Below are positions 1 to 9,560 of a stretch of DNA of 64,000 bases, one piece after another; positions within the stretch are counted from its first letter, which is position 1; the number at the start of each line of letters is the position of its first letter. This DNA is from DAISWO01 sp036826295 (GTDB lineage: Bacteria > Patescibacteriota > Saccharimonadia > Saccharimonadales > JAGQNJ01). Made by a program: the position numbers and the translations under genes. The notes under the pieces are model-generated. The model saw only the letters and a list, made by a program, of their open reading frames with translations. It had not been told where the DNA came from and did no database searches. The DNA lies in assembly GCA_036826295.1 (NCBI GenBank), contig DAISWO010000002.1:62001-126000 (forward strand). Direction: 5' to 3'.

Positions 1-1
1 C

Positions 2-271
2 GTAAAAGAACTGCAAGGCCTTGGACTTAAAGTTGATCTATTCACTAAAGAAAAAGCAATTGATGCCGAAGCAATATTGTCTGAAAATATAAAAGCAGAA
101 GGAACTCACCAATCAGATATTGAAGTACCTCAACCTGAAGCGTCTGAAATTGACGTAACAGAAGATGTAAGTATCGATGAATTTGACGTGATGGATATCG
201 ATAGCAGTCTCCCGGAGGATGCTGTCAAACTGGATGCACCTATCGACGGAAAGGAGATGGAAAATGCGTAG
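2..271 (+). CDS. rpoB: RNA polymerase beta subunit, C-terminal end (partial)
   Basis: The window opens inside the last 89 codons of a frame beginning V-K-E-L-Q-G-L-G-L-K-V-D-L, the usual end of the conserved C-terminal clamp segment of RpoB. It is followed by an acidic, poorly conserved tail of about 65 residues. RpoB forms the catalytic core of RNA polymerase with RpoC. The stop at 269-271 overlaps the rpoC start by 8 bases, so the two are translationally coupled. Everything upstream is outside the window. Identity rests on the C-terminal motif and the adjacent rpoC, both clear. Confidence 0.93.
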   Translation, partial: VKELQGLGLKVDLFTKEKAIDAEAILSENIKAEGTHQSDIEVPQPEASEIDVTEDVSIDEFDVMDIDSSLPEDAVKLDAPIDGKEMENA

Positions 272-3200
272 ATATTCACATGGACCGGACATTACAGATT
301 TTGACGCGGTTAGACTTGCAGTAGCAAGCTCTGCCGATATTTCAGACTGGTCTTATGGCGAAGTAACAAAGCCTGAGACGATAAATTATAGAACACAAAA
401 ACCTGAACGGGATGGTTTGTTCTGTGAGAGAATTTTTGGACCTGTTAAAGATATTAATCCCCACGATGCAAAATTTAAGGGTGTTCGATCCCGAGAAGCT
501 GCCGTTGATAAAAAAGGCGAGATTGTTACTCGAAGTATTGTACGACGTGAGAGAATGGGCCATATTCAGCTTGCATCACCTGTTGCCCACATTTGGTTCT
601 TGCGTGGAACACCATCAGCAATGGGACTGCTCTTAGGGTTAACAGTTAAGAATCTAGAAAGAGTTGCATATTTTGCTAGTTACATAATCAAAAAAGTTGA
701 TGTTAAAAAACGCGATCAACTATTAACGGACAGAGAAGCTCAAGCAGATGCTGCAAAACTAGCTATTGACGCTAGATATGAAGCAGAAGCAAATAAAGAA
801 GATGCCAATGTTAAGGCTCTAGCAGAAATGCGCACTAAAGAACTTGAAGAACTCGCAAACGAATTCAACGAGTTTAAAGAGCAAATAGATATGCTCGTGG
901 AGTACGGTTTGATAAATGAGGGTGACTATCAAAACTTGCCTGACGAGCTGAAAGAGATCATTGAAGTCGGAATGGGTGGTAATGCTCTTAAGCAAATGCT
1001 AGACGAAATCGATTTAGAAGAACTTATTGTAAAACTAAATGAAGAGGCTGACGGAGCTAAGGGTCAACGCAAGAAAAAACTACTAAAAAGATTACGATTG
1101 CTAGAGAGTATGAACAGAGCTGGAATCAAACCTAACTCTATGTGTCTGCAAGTACTACCTGTGATTCCTCCAGATCTTCGACCTATGGTTCAGCTAACGG
1201 GTGGTAGATTTGCTACATCCGATCTGAACGATCTTTACAGACGAGTTATTAACCGCAACAATCGTTTAAAGAAATTAATTGATCTTAACGCCCCAGAAGT
1301 AATTTGCCGAAACGAACAAAGAATGCTTCAAGAAGCAGTAGATGCATTAATTGATAACGGAAATGCACGATCAGGTCGCGCTGTTGCCGCTTCTGGACAG
1401 AGAAGAAGACTTAAATCATTAAGCGATATGCTTAAAGGAAAACAAGGCCGTTTCCGACAAAACTTATTAGGAAAACGCGTTGATTACTCTGGTCGTTCGG
1501 TTATCGTATCGGGCCCAGAACTAAAAATTGACCAATGTGGATTGCCGAAAATGATGGCCCTAGAATTGTTCAAACCATTCGTAATTGGATCACTGATTGA
1601 GAACGACTATGCTCACAATATTAGAAGCGCAACACGAATGATTGAACTGGGCGAAACACCTGTGTGGGATGCATTAGATGAAGTGATTAAAGAGAAATAC
1701 GTACTACTTAACCGTGCACCGAGTCTTCACCGTCTAAGTATTCAATCATTTAAACCGATTCTTATCGAAGGTAAAGCTATCCAGCTTCACCCTCTAGTAT
1801 GTAGAGGTTTTAACGCTGACTTTGATGGAGACCAAATGGCCGTTCACTTGCCACTTTCTGACGCTTCTCAAAAAGAAGCTAAAGAAATCATGGCAGCGAA
1901 CAAAAACCTACTTAAGCCAGCTGACGGTTCGCCAATTCTTCACATCGAACAAGATATTGTACTTGGCTGTTACTATCTGACTTATATCAAGCCAGGTAGC
2001 GAAACTAAACCAAAAGCCTTCAAATCTTTAGAGGAAGCTATGATGGCCTACGATAGCGAAAGTATTAAATTACAATCGGCTGTTCGTGTACCTTTCCGAG
2101 GTAAGATTGAAGAAACAACTCTTGGTCGACTACTTTTCAACGAAATTTTTCCAGAAGACTTTGAATTCCATAACACGACTATGACCAAAAAATTACTAGG
2201 TCAGGTAATGTCCGAAGTGTACGAAAAATACGGGCAAGATGTTACTGCAGAAATTGCTGATGATCTAAAAGACATTGGATTTGAATATGCAACAGTATCA
2301 GGTTTGTCTCTAGGAATCTCGGACTTTAGTGATCTTGTTGGGCTCGAGGACAAACTTAAAGAAGGTGAAACAAAATCCGCTGACATTAGTACTCAATACG
2401 ACGAAGGTTTCATTACCGACGAAGAACGGTACCGACTTACGGTAAATAACTGGAAAACTGTTGATTCAGATATTCAAGACATGCTTACAAAACAATTTTC
2501 ACAGGAAGATAGTGCTATGGCTACAGCTGTAACATCTGGAGCTAGAGGTAATATTGGACAGGTTAAAACTGCGGTTGGTATGCTTGGAATTACTCAAGAT
2601 ACATCCGGTCGGGCGATTGAGCTCCCTATTAGATCTAGCTATAAAAAAGGTCTTAACCCACTAGAATACTTTACGGCAACCCGTGGTGCACGTAAGCAGA
2701 TGATTGATACGGCTCTAAAAACAGCCGATTCAGGATATTTGACAAGACGTCTAGTGGACGTGAGTCAGGACGTGTTTACAGATGACGAACAAGCACCAGA
2801 TCCTGGATTCCCAGTATATCGTTCAGACTCTACAGAAATTGGCGTAACGCTAGGTTCTAGACTTGAAGGACGATTTGCTGCTGAAAATGTAAAACCGCAT
2901 GTTAAAAAAGGCGAACTCATTACGAGAGCGATAGCTGAGAGCATCGAAAAAGACTCTTCAATAGAAATTGTTAAAATTATGAGCGTACTAAGCTGTAGTA
3001 GTCCTAGAGGCATCAGCCGAAAATCATACGGCATAGATCCTGCTACAGGTAATCTTGTGAGCGCTTACTACCCAGTAGGTGTTGTAGCCGCGCAAAGTAT
3101 TGGTGAGCCCGGTACTCAGTTAACTCTACGAAGCTATCACGCTGGTGGTCAGTCTGTCGAAGACATCACCACAGGTTTGCCTCGTGTAGAAGAACTGTTT

Positions 3201-4076
3201 GAGACGCGTACTCCCAAAGGTCAAGCTGTGTTGTCAGAGTTAGCCGGTACAGTGAACGTCTGGGAAGAAGGTGAGAAATACGTCGTTCAAGTAACCTCAG
3301 ATGATAAATCTCGAGTAGACCTAGACCTTAACGATAGAATCGCAAAGATTGAATCTAACACTGAGGTTGGGGTTGGTGATGTAATCGCAATTGGACCTAA
3401 CGATTCTGATCCTCTTGTAGCACCAGTTGCTGGAAAAGCATCCGTTACAAAGAAAAAAATCAGTATTAGCCCGGTAAGCGAACAGGTTGTTAAATACGAA
3501 ATTCCAGGCAATAAACCAGTTGTCGTCAAAGATGGAGACACTGTAGTTGCTGGACAAAGGCTTACAGGTGGTTCAATCAGCTTGCATGAGCTGATGGCAT
3601 TACAAGGCATCGAGGCAACACAACGTTACATCATGAACGAGATTCTGCAGATCTTTGTATCTCAAGGCCAGAATATCGCCAACAAGCACCTAGAAGTAAT
3701 TGTTAGGCAGATGTTCTCTAGAGTACAAATAGATGATGCTGGTGATAGCGAATATGTAACAGGTGATATTGTTAGTAAAGTTGACGTGTTAGAAAAGAAC
3801 GAAGAACTAGCTAAGAACAAAAAACAGCTTATTCAGTACAGTCAGCTACTACTAGGAATCACTAAGGCTTCTCTATCCACAGAGTCATTCTTATCGGCAG
3901 CCAGCTTCCAAGATACTACTAGAGTACTAATCGCAGCGGCTACAAGCGGTAAAGTCGATTACCTCAGAGGACTAAAAGAAAACGTAATTTTGGGGCGGAT
4001 GATTCCGGTAGGCACAGGCTACAATGCCTATGACAAGAAAAATGCCACCCCCGTTGACGAAGAAGATGAAAAGTGA
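264..4076 (+). CDS. rpoC: RNA polymerase beta' subunit
   Basis: 1270-residue catalytic subunit of RNA polymerase. The Mg-binding motif NADFDGDQMA lies at residues 517-526, and the RRERMGHIQLASPVAH and SIGEPGTQLTLRSYHAGG (trigger-loop region) blocks are intact. Start chosen at ATG 264 because AAGGAG lies at 251-256; an in-frame ATG at 219 lacks a Shine-Dalgarno site and lies deep inside rpoB. Oddity: the four cysteines of the N-terminal zinc site, expected just before RRERMGH, are all missing. In the second zinc site only the first Cys remains (LSCSSPRG, then GIS and KSYG where GVC and KCYG are usual). Both structural zincs are therefore probably lost. First gene of a run into rpsL. Confidence 0.98.
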   Translation: MRRYSHGPDITDFDAVRLAVASSADISDWSYGEVTKPETINYRTQKPERDGLFCERIFGPVKDINPHDAKFKGVRSREAAVDKKGEIVTRSIVRRERMGHIQLASPVAHIWFLRGTPSAMGLLLGLTVKNLERVAYFASYIIKKVDVKKRDQLLTDREAQADAAKLAIDARYEAEANKEDANVKALAEMRTKELEELANEFNEFKEQIDMLVEYGLINEGDYQNLPDELKEIIEVGMGGNALKQMLDEIDLEELIVKLNEEADGAKGQRKKKLLKRLRLLESMNRAGIKPNSMCLQVLPVIPPDLRPMVQLTGGRFATSDLNDLYRRVINRNNRLKKLIDLNAPEVICRNEQRMLQEAVDALIDNGNARSGRAVAASGQRRRLKSLSDMLKGKQGRFRQNLLGKRVDYSGRSVIVSGPELKIDQCGLPKMMALELFKPFVIGSLIENDYAHNIRSATRMIELGETPVWDALDEVIKEKYVLLNRAPSLHRLSIQSFKPILIEGKAIQLHPLVCRGFNADFDGDQMAVHLPLSDASQKEAKEIMAANKNLLKPADGSPILHIEQDIVLGCYYLTYIKPGSETKPKAFKSLEEAMMAYDSESIKLQSAVRVPFRGKIEETTLGRLLFNEIFPEDFEFHNTTMTKKLLGQVMSEVYEKYGQDVTAEIADDLKDIGFEYATVSGLSLGISDFSDLVGLEDKLKEGETKSADISTQYDEGFITDEERYRLTVNNWKTVDSDIQDMLTKQFSQEDSAMATAVTSGARGNIGQVKTAVGMLGITQDTSGRAIELPIRSSYKKGLNPLEYFTATRGARKQMIDTALKTADSGYLTRRLVDVSQDVFTDDEQAPDPGFPVYRSDSTEIGVTLGSRLEGRFAAENVKPHVKKGELITRAIAESIEKDSSIEIVKIMSVLSCSSPRGISRKSYGIDPATGNLVSAYYPVGVVAAQSIGEPGTQLTLRSYHAGGQSVEDITTGLPRVEELFETRTPKGQAVLSELAGTVNVWEEGEKYVVQVTSDDKSRVDLDLNDRIAKIESNTEVGVGDVIAIGPNDSDPLVAPVAGKASVTKKKISISPVSEQVVKYEIPGNKPVVVKDGDTVVAGQRLTGGSISLHELMALQGIEATQRYIMNEILQIFVSQGQNIANKHLEVIVRQMFSRVQIDDAGDSEYVTGDIVSKVDVLEKNEELAKNKKQLIQYSQLLLGITKASLSTESFLSAASFQDTTRVLIAAATSGKVDYLRGLKENVILGRMIPVGTGYNAYDKKNATPVDEEDEK

Positions 4077-4093
4077 TAGGGTTATAGACTGAT

Positions 4094-4507
4094 ATGCCAA
4101 CAATTAACCAATTAATCCGAAAACCCCGAAAGCCAGTGACTAAGAAATCAAAGTCACCAGCACTTCATCGGGTTGTAAATAACCTAAATACCACTAACTA
4201 CGAAAAGCCTTCGCCATTTAAACGAGGTGTCTGCGTTAAAGTAACTACAAAGACACCAAAAAAACCTAACTCCGCGCTTCGTAAGGTTGCCCGTGTTAGA
4301 TTGACTAATGGTCATGAAGTTTGGGCCTATATCGGTGGCGAAGGACACAACCTACAAGAGCACGCTGTAGTGCTAATCCGTGGCGGCAGAGTAAAAGACC
4401 TTCCAGGTGTACGCTACCACATTGTACGTGGCGCATTAGACCTTCAGGGAGTATCTGATCGTAAACAAGGCCGATCTAAATACGGTACAAAGAAGGCGAG
4501 TAAGTAG
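4094..4507 (+). CDS. rpsL: 30S ribosomal protein S12
   Basis: 137-residue S12, a decoding-centre protein of the 30S subunit. The streptomycin-region loop TPKKPNSALRKVARV and the later GGRVKDLPGVRYHIVRG block are intact. About 12 extra residues sit between KSPAL and RGVCVKV compared with the usual 123-125-residue protein, an N-terminal-third insertion of unknown role. It follows rpoC by 17 bases and its stop abuts rpsG directly, as in the classic str operon. No separate promoter is evident. Confidence 0.97.
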   Translation: MPTINQLIRKPRKPVTKKSKSPALHRVVNNLNTTNYEKPSPFKRGVCVKVTTKTPKKPNSALRKVARVRLTNGHEVWAYIGGEGHNLQEHAVVLIRGGRVKDLPGVRYHIVRGALDLQGVSDRKQGRSKYGTKKASK

Positions 4508-4984
4508 ATGCCTAGGAAAAAGACTAAAGAACTAATACGAAAAATTCCCGGCGACCGCTTGTACGACAGTGTCATGGTTCAGCGTGTAATTAACCGCGTA
4601 ATGCTTGACGGTAAAAAACAAGTTGCCGAACGACTAGTCTATGGTGGTATGCAGGATGCTGCCGACAAACTTAAAGTTAAAAATCCTCTAGAAGTTTTCG
4701 ACAAAGCTCTTGGCAATATCCGTCCAAGTGTCGAGACTCGGTCTAGACGCGTTGGTGGGGCAAACTATCAGATACCATTTGAAGTAAAAGGCCAAAGACA
4801 ATCACACCTTACTATTATGTGGTTTGTAGAAGCAGCTCGTGCGCGTTCAGGTATGAGCATGGAAGACCGAATCGCTCAAGAGCTAATGGATGCATATAAC
4901 GAATCCGGATCAGCAGTTAAAAAACGCGAAGATATGCATAAAATGGCTGAAGCCAACCGTGCCTTCGCTCACTTCGCGAGATAG
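4508..4984 (+). CDS. rpsG: 30S ribosomal protein S7
   Basis: 158 residues, normal length for S7, which nucleates the 30S head and contacts E-site tRNA. Begins MPRKKTKELIRKIPGDRLYD and carries the GGANYQIPFEV and R-x-LTIMWFVEAAR blocks typical of the family. The ATG begins one base after the rpsL stop. Followed four bases later by a small unknown gene and then fusA, so the str-operon order is kept apart from that insertion. Confidence 0.97.
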   Translation: MPRKKTKELIRKIPGDRLYDSVMVQRVINRVMLDGKKQVAERLVYGGMQDAADKLKVKNPLEVFDKALGNIRPSVETRSRRVGGANYQIPFEVKGQRQSHLTIMWFVEAARARSGMSMEDRIAQELMDAYNESGSAVKKREDMHKMAEANRAFAHFAR

Positions 4985-4988
4985 TCGT

Positions 4989-5192
4989 ATGGTTACTGAG
5001 CAACTGCAAAAGCTTGAGCTAGGAATTTCGAACAGACTGGCGAAACAAGAAAATCGACTAAAGCATTCATTTGTTACCGAAGAAAACATTGCCCCACTTA
5101 ATATTGAAGTTTTCGCTTTAAGACTAGCTCATCCTCTTGTCAGCAAAATAGTAACCGTAGCAGAAATATTAACACCTAGGAGTACAGAATAA
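4989..5192 (+). CDS. Small unknown protein between rpsG and fusA
   Basis: 67-residue frame starting MVTEQLQKLELGISNRL, charged, predicted alpha-helical in its first half and more hydrophobic at the end (FALRLAHPLVSKIVTVAEIL). I do not recognise the family. It lies 4 bases after rpsG and its TAA abuts the fusA ATG, spacing typical of a translated operon member. The fusA Shine-Dalgarno (AGGAG at 5178-5182) lies inside its last codons. A longer in-frame start at 4890 lies inside rpsG and is not credible. Confidence 0.6.
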   Translation: MVTEQLQKLELGISNRLAKQENRLKHSFVTEENIAPLNIEVFALRLAHPLVSKIVTVAEILTPRSTE

Positions 5193-7280
5193 ATGGCGGA
5201 CAAAAAATCAGATCTAAAAAATTATAGAAATATCGGTATTATTGCGCATATTGATGCCGGCAAAACCACTACAACTGAGGGGATACTCTATCGGACTGGC
5301 TTAAAACACAAAATTGGTGCAGTTCACGAAGGCGAAACTACCACTGACTGGATGGAACAAGAACGCGAACGCGGTATCACCATCACATCTGCCGCTGTTA
5401 CTTGTTTCTGGAAAGATCACAAGATTAACATCATTGACACACCTGGACACATCGACTTCACCGCCGAAGTTGAACGAAGTCTAAGGGTGCTAGATGGGGC
5501 TGTAACAGTATTTGACGGCAAGATGGGCGTCGAGAGTCAATCAGAGACTGTGTGGCGTCAAGCGAACAAATATAATGTACCTCGAATCTGTTTTATAAAT
5601 AAAATCAACCAAACAGGTGGTGACTTCTACAAATCACTTGATACTATTCACGCCAGACTAACTAAACGTGCTTTTCCAATCCACTTGCCGATAGGTTTCG
5701 AACAGTCGATTAATGGAATCATTGATCTGATTAGTATGAAAGCTTACACCTACAAAGAGTTTACTGATCACGAATTAGTCGAATCAGAAATCCCAGAGGA
5801 TATGGCAGATCAGGTAAAGAAGTACCGAAGCTTACTAATCGAAAACGCAGTCGCCGAAGATGAAAAAATCTTAGAAAAATTCTTTGAAGTCGGAGAAGAG
5901 GGGTTATCAGAGGAAGAAATCCGTCAAGCAGTCCGAACAGCAACATTAACCAGCGACTTTTTCCCGGTAACGGGTGGTGACGGACGCGGAGTAATAGTAG
6001 AGAAAGTTCTTGATGCTGTTAACGACTTTTTACCAAGCCCACTTGATCGTGGTTCTGTCTGGGGCACACATCCTAAGAGTGGTGATGAAATTGAACGAAA
6101 GCCGTCTGATTCTGAGCCGATGTCTGCACTAGCATTCAAAATTGCTACCGACCCTTTTGTCGGAAAATTATGCTTCGTAAGAGTATACTCAGGTAAATTA
6201 CAAGCTGGATCATATGTCTATAACAGTTCTACTGGCGAAAAAGAGCGTGTTGGACGCGTCGTTCGTATGCAAGCCGACAAACGAGAAGACATTACAGATA
6301 TTAGTGCCGGAGATATCGCAGCTATCGTTGGTCTTAAAGGTACTACGACAGGAAACACGCTTTGTGACGTCAACAATACAATAGTGCTTGAAAACATTAC
6401 TTTCCCTGATCCACCAGTATCAATTGCGATTGAACCAAAAACTAAGGCCGATCAAGAAAAGATGGGTATTGCTCTGCAACGACTAGCGGAGGAAGACCCA
6501 ACCTTCCAAGTTAAAGTTGATCACGAGACAGGGCAAACGATTATAAAGGGAATGGGGGAGCTACATCTTGAAATTATCGTTGACCGAATGAAACGAGAAT
6601 TTGCTGTTGAAGCTAACATTGGTCAACCTCAAGTTGCTTACCGCGAAACTATTCGAAAAGACGGTGTTGAAGTTCAAGGCAAATTTATCCGTCAATCAGG
6701 TGGCCGTGGACAATATGGTGACGTTTGGCTACGACTTTCGCAAAATGAACAAGGTAAGGGCTTTGAGTTCATAAACAAGATTAAGGGTGGCGTAATCCCT
6801 GCTGAATATATAAAGCCTGTTCAAGAAGGAATCATCGAAGCAATGAGTAACGGAGTGTTAGCTGGCTATCCAGTCGTAGATATCGTCGCAGAACTTTATG
6901 ATGGTAGCTATCACGATGTTGACTCTAGTGAAATGGCCTTTAAGGTTGCAGGCTCAATGGCCTTGCAATCGGGTGTTAAACAATCAGCTCCGGTATTACT
7001 AGAACCTGTAATGAAGGTAGTAGTTGTAACCCCAGAAGAATTCATGGGTGAAGTTATCGGTGATCTGAACAGCAAACGTGGACGTATTGAATCTATGGAA
7101 GATCTTACGGCCGGTATTAAAGAAATTACAGCATTTGTACCTCTAGGTGAAATGTTTGGCTACACTACTAATCTACGTAGCAACACTCAAGGTCGTGCTA
7201 GTTCGAGCATGGAGCTGGATCACTACGCTGATGTACCAAGCCACGTAGCTGAAGCAATCATCGCCAAAAACAGCAAATAG
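5193..7280 (+). CDS. fusA: Elongation factor G
   Basis: 695-residue translocation GTPase. The N-terminal G domain shows AHIDAGKTTTTEGILY (P-loop), RGITITSAA (switch I), DTPGHIDFT (switch II) and NKIN (G4). Domain IV carries SGGRGQYGDV and the C-terminal block ends in the usual GYTTNLRSNTQGRASSSMELDHY. Full length for the family. Starts directly after the small gene upstream and is followed by a 106-base gap holding the tuf promoter. Confidence 0.98.
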   Translation: MADKKSDLKNYRNIGIIAHIDAGKTTTTEGILYRTGLKHKIGAVHEGETTTDWMEQERERGITITSAAVTCFWKDHKINIIDTPGHIDFTAEVERSLRVLDGAVTVFDGKMGVESQSETVWRQANKYNVPRICFINKINQTGGDFYKSLDTIHARLTKRAFPIHLPIGFEQSINGIIDLISMKAYTYKEFTDHELVESEIPEDMADQVKKYRSLLIENAVAEDEKILEKFFEVGEEGLSEEEIRQAVRTATLTSDFFPVTGGDGRGVIVEKVLDAVNDFLPSPLDRGSVWGTHPKSGDEIERKPSDSEPMSALAFKIATDPFVGKLCFVRVYSGKLQAGSYVYNSSTGEKERVGRVVRMQADKREDITDISAGDIAAIVGLKGTTTGNTLCDVNNTIVLENITFPDPPVSIAIEPKTKADQEKMGIALQRLAEEDPTFQVKVDHETGQTIIKGMGELHLEIIVDRMKREFAVEANIGQPQVAYRETIRKDGVEVQGKFIRQSGGRGQYGDVWLRLSQNEQGKGFEFINKIKGGVIPAEYIKPVQEGIIEAMSNGVLAGYPVVDIVAELYDGSYHDVDSSEMAFKVAGSMALQSGVKQSAPVLLEPVMKVVVVTPEEFMGEVIGDLNSKRGRIESMEDLTAGIKEITAFVPLGEMFGYTTNLRSNTQGRASSSMELDHYADVPSHVAEAIIAKNSK

Positions 7281-7285
7281 AATAC

Positions 7286-7314
7286 TTTACAAACAGAGAT
7301 GGTTTATATACAAT
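7286..7314 (+). promoter_or_regulatory. Promoter of tuf
   Basis: TTTACA at 7286-7291 and TACAAT at 7309-7314 with a 17-base spacer. The sequence ACTTTACAAACAGA (7284-7297) around the -35 is repeated exactly at the infA promoter (20594-20607). The predicted transcript has a leader of about 65 bases with AGGAG at 7371-7375 before tuf. No terminator separates fusA from this promoter, so read-through also remains possible. Confidence 0.65.
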
Positions 7315-7386
7315 TAACAGGTATCTCGCGTGAGTATTATATACTTATGCTAAATAATTAAGTAATTAACAGGAGTAACAAACAAA

Positions 7387-8568
7387 ATGGCAGATTTTGA
7401 TCGAAGTAAACCACACGTAAACGTCGGTACAATGGGTCACGTTGACCACGGTAAAACTACACTAACAGCAGCAATTACAGCTGTACTGGCTAAAAAGCTA
7501 CCTAGTGATGTAAACAAACCGGTTAAATATGACGAAATTGACAAAGCACCAGAAGAAAAAGCTCGTGGTATAACAATTGCGACATCCCACCAAGAGTATG
7601 AGAGTAAAAAACGACACTACGCACACGTTGACATGCCAGGTCACGCTGACTACGTCAAGAACATGATTACTGGTGCTGCACAGATTGATGGTGCAATTCT
7701 AGTTGTATCAGCTGCCGATGGCCCTATGCCTCAAACACGTGAACACGTTCTTCTTGCAAAACAAGTTGGCGTTCCATCTATCCTAGTATTTATGAACAAG
7801 ATGGACCTTGCGGATCCAGAACTAGTAGAACTAGTTGAAATGGACATCCGAGAACTACTAGGCAAATACGAATTTGACGAAAATGCTCCAATTATTAAAG
7901 GTTCTGCAACCAAAGCCCTTGAAGGTAGCGCAGAAGACGAAGATGCAGTTATGGAGCTCGTCGATAAGATGGACGAATACGTACCAGAACCAAAACGAGA
8001 TCTTGATAAAGATTTCTTGATGGCAATTGAAGATGTTTTCTCAATTAAAGGACGTGGAACAGTAGCGACCGGTCGTATCGAACAAGGTGTTGTTAAAGTG
8101 AACGAAGAAGTTGAGATTGTCGGTATCCATGATACTAAAAAGACTGTAGTAACTGGTGTAGAAATGTTTAAAAAGAACCTAGACCAAGGTCAGGCTGGAG
8201 ATAACGTCGGAATTCTGCTTCGAGGAATCGAACGTGATGATATCGAACGTGGTCAAGTGCTTGCAAAACCGGGTTCTATTACTCCACACACAGAGTTTGA
8301 CGCAGAAGTATACGTACTGACAAAAGAAGAAGGTGGACGACACACACCATTCTTTAAAGGTTACAAACCACAATTCTACTTCCGAACAACGGACGTAACA
8401 GGTGAAGTAGAACTTCCAGCTGACAAAGAAATGGTCATGCCTGGTGATACTGTAACTTTCAAGGTTAAATTGATTCAACCTATTGCGATGGATCAAGGTC
8501 AACGATTCGCTATCCGTGAAGGTGGACGAACTGTTGGCGCCGGAGTAGTAACAAAAATTACGAAATAA
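7387..8568 (+). CDS. tuf: Elongation factor Tu
   Basis: 393-residue aminoacyl-tRNA carrier GTPase, normal length. GHVDHGKTTLTAAIT (P-loop), RGITIATSHQEYES (switch I), DMPGHADYVKNMITGAAQ (switch II), NKMD and the domain II/III blocks GRGTVATGRIEQG and GGRTVGAGVVTKI are all present. Own promoter upstream and an intrinsic terminator directly downstream, so it can form a single-gene transcript. Only one tuf copy is seen here. Confidence 0.99.
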   Translation: MADFDRSKPHVNVGTMGHVDHGKTTLTAAITAVLAKKLPSDVNKPVKYDEIDKAPEEKARGITIATSHQEYESKKRHYAHVDMPGHADYVKNMITGAAQIDGAILVVSAADGPMPQTREHVLLAKQVGVPSILVFMNKMDLADPELVELVEMDIRELLGKYEFDENAPIIKGSATKALEGSAEDEDAVMELVDKMDEYVPEPKRDLDKDFLMAIEDVFSIKGRGTVATGRIEQGVVKVNEEVEIVGIHDTKKTVVTGVEMFKKNLDQGQAGDNVGILLRGIERDDIERGQVLAKPGSITPHTEFDAEVYVLTKEEGGRHTPFFKGYKPQFYFRTTDVTGEVELPADKEMVMPGDTVTFKVKLIQPIAMDQGQRFAIREGGRTVGAGVVTKITK

Positions 8569-8590
8569 TATTTCGTCGAGAAGCAAAAAA

Positions 8591-8617
8591 AAGAGCCTCC
8601 AAAACAGAGGCTCTTTT
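8591..8617 (+). terminator. Intrinsic terminator after tuf
   Basis: AAGAGCCTC (8591-8599) pairs perfectly with GAGGCTCTT (8607-8615), loop of seven bases, followed by T residues. A-rich stretch on the 5' side would also let it act on the opposite strand. It closes the rpoBC-str-tuf block. Confidence 0.9.
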
Positions 8618-8631
8618 CAATTCGCTAAGTT

Positions 8632-8640
8632 TGTTATACA
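8632..8640 (+). promoter_or_regulatory. Probable extended -10 promoter of rpsJ
   Basis: TGTTATACA: TG at 8632-8633, one base, then TATACA at 8635-8640. No convincing -35 is seen, which extended -10 promoters tolerate. The predicted leader to rpsJ is about 90 nt and contains an imperfect hairpin (TTGCATTTGAT pairing with ATCATTGCAA, about 8676-8702), possibly a regulatory leader for the S10 operon. Confidence 0.45.
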
Positions 8641-8737
8641 ATACCAACACAAACTAATCGTAATGACTAAAAGTCGTTGCATTTGATCTATATATCATTG
8701 CAAAGATGTTACATTACACTAAGAAAGGTATTTTTAT

Positions 8738-9124
8738 ATGGCTGAAGCCAATAAGACACAACCAACAAAAAAATCAGTAGCTAAAACTACTGAGCCAAAA
8801 GAGAAAGCCGTAGCTTCTACGAGTCAAAGGATTCGCATCCGACTAAAAGCTTATGATCATAAAGTTATTGATCAAGCTACAAAACAAATTGTTGATACAG
8901 CAATCCGTACAGGCGCTAATATAGCTGGGCCAATCCCACTCCCTACTCGCAGAACTGTCTATACGGTTGTAAAAAGCCCGCATGTCTTTAAAAAAGGCCG
9001 TGAGCAATTCGAAATGCGCACCCACAAACGACTAATAGATGTACTAGAGCCTACTCCAAAGACGATTGATTCGTTGATGAACCTCAGTCTGCCCGCTGGT
9101 TGCGACGCAGAAATTAAGATGTAA
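8738..9124 (+). CDS. rpsJ: 30S ribosomal protein S10
   Basis: 128 residues. The family core begins at about residue 30 (RIRIRLKAYDHKVIDQ) and includes GPIPLPTRR and HVFKKGREQFEMRTHKRLID. The first 29 residues are an extra Lys/Thr-rich tail absent from the usual 102-residue protein. S10 sits in the 30S head and, as NusE, takes part in antitermination. AAGAAAGG precedes the ATG. In other bacteria rpsJ is followed by rplC; here two unknown genes intervene. Confidence 0.97.
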   Translation: MAEANKTQPTKKSVAKTTEPKEKAVASTSQRIRIRLKAYDHKVIDQATKQIVDTAIRTGANIAGPIPLPTRRTVYTVVKSPHVFKKGREQFEMRTHKRLIDVLEPTPKTIDSLMNLSLPAGCDAEIKM

Positions 9125-9139
9125 GATATCGTTATTTAA

Positions 9140-9541
9140 ATGCGTGAAATTTCAAATAATCAGCTAAAAGATACTTTAGAGTTTTGGGAAGATGAACTAA
9201 CGTTACAACAACGATATGTTAAGGCTGAGTGTAGTGCCTGCCCTCAAGTCAGTGCCTTTGCAGAAAAATTAGCAGTCCAAGTAATCAGAAACTCTGCCGT
9301 AACAAATCTTTTTCGATCTAAAGTGAAGTCGATTGATCCAATCGAACGCGGTAGGTTAATGCTTGAATCAGCTGACCAAATGCGCCAAAGATTTGATTTA
9401 TGCCCCGGCCCAAGTATTGTTGACCCAAGCGAAGTAGACAAAGCATTGGTACTACCATCTAGTGGACTATTCAACGAAGTTCACAGTGTTCCAGACGTTG
9501 CAGAAGTGTGTGGATTACCTAACACTGAACCACAGGTTTAA
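9140..9541 (+). CDS. Unknown protein after rpsJ
   Basis: 133 residues, soluble, mostly helical in prediction by eye, with three Cys (two in the S-A-C-P-Q segment near residue 35 and LCPGPS near residue 93 form CxxC-less singletons). I do not recognise it. It starts 15 bases after rpsJ with no clear Shine-Dalgarno and sits in the rpsJ-rplC interval, so it may be a lineage-specific operon member. Its last codons overlap the promoter of the next gene. Confidence 0.55.
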   Translation: MREISNNQLKDTLEFWEDELTLQQRYVKAECSACPQVSAFAEKLAVQVIRNSAVTNLFRSKVKSIDPIERGRLMLESADQMRQRFDLCPGPSIVDPSEVDKALVLPSSGLFNEVHSVPDVAEVCGLPNTEPQV

Positions 9542-9544
9542 ACC

Positions 9545-9553
9545 TGCTATAAT
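9545..9553 (+). promoter_or_regulatory. Extended -10 promoter, leaderless start of the 9561 gene
   Basis: TGCTATAAT is a perfect extended -10. The TATAAT ends 7 bases before the ATG at 9561, so transcription should begin at or within a base of the start codon. No Shine-Dalgarno exists between them. Confidence 0.7.
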
Positions 9554-9560
9554 CAAGCTA

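Noticed and set aside
3287..3610. Antisense open frames within rpoC and other ribosomal genes
   Set aside because: They lie wholly within strongly conserved genes on the opposite strand and lack start signals.
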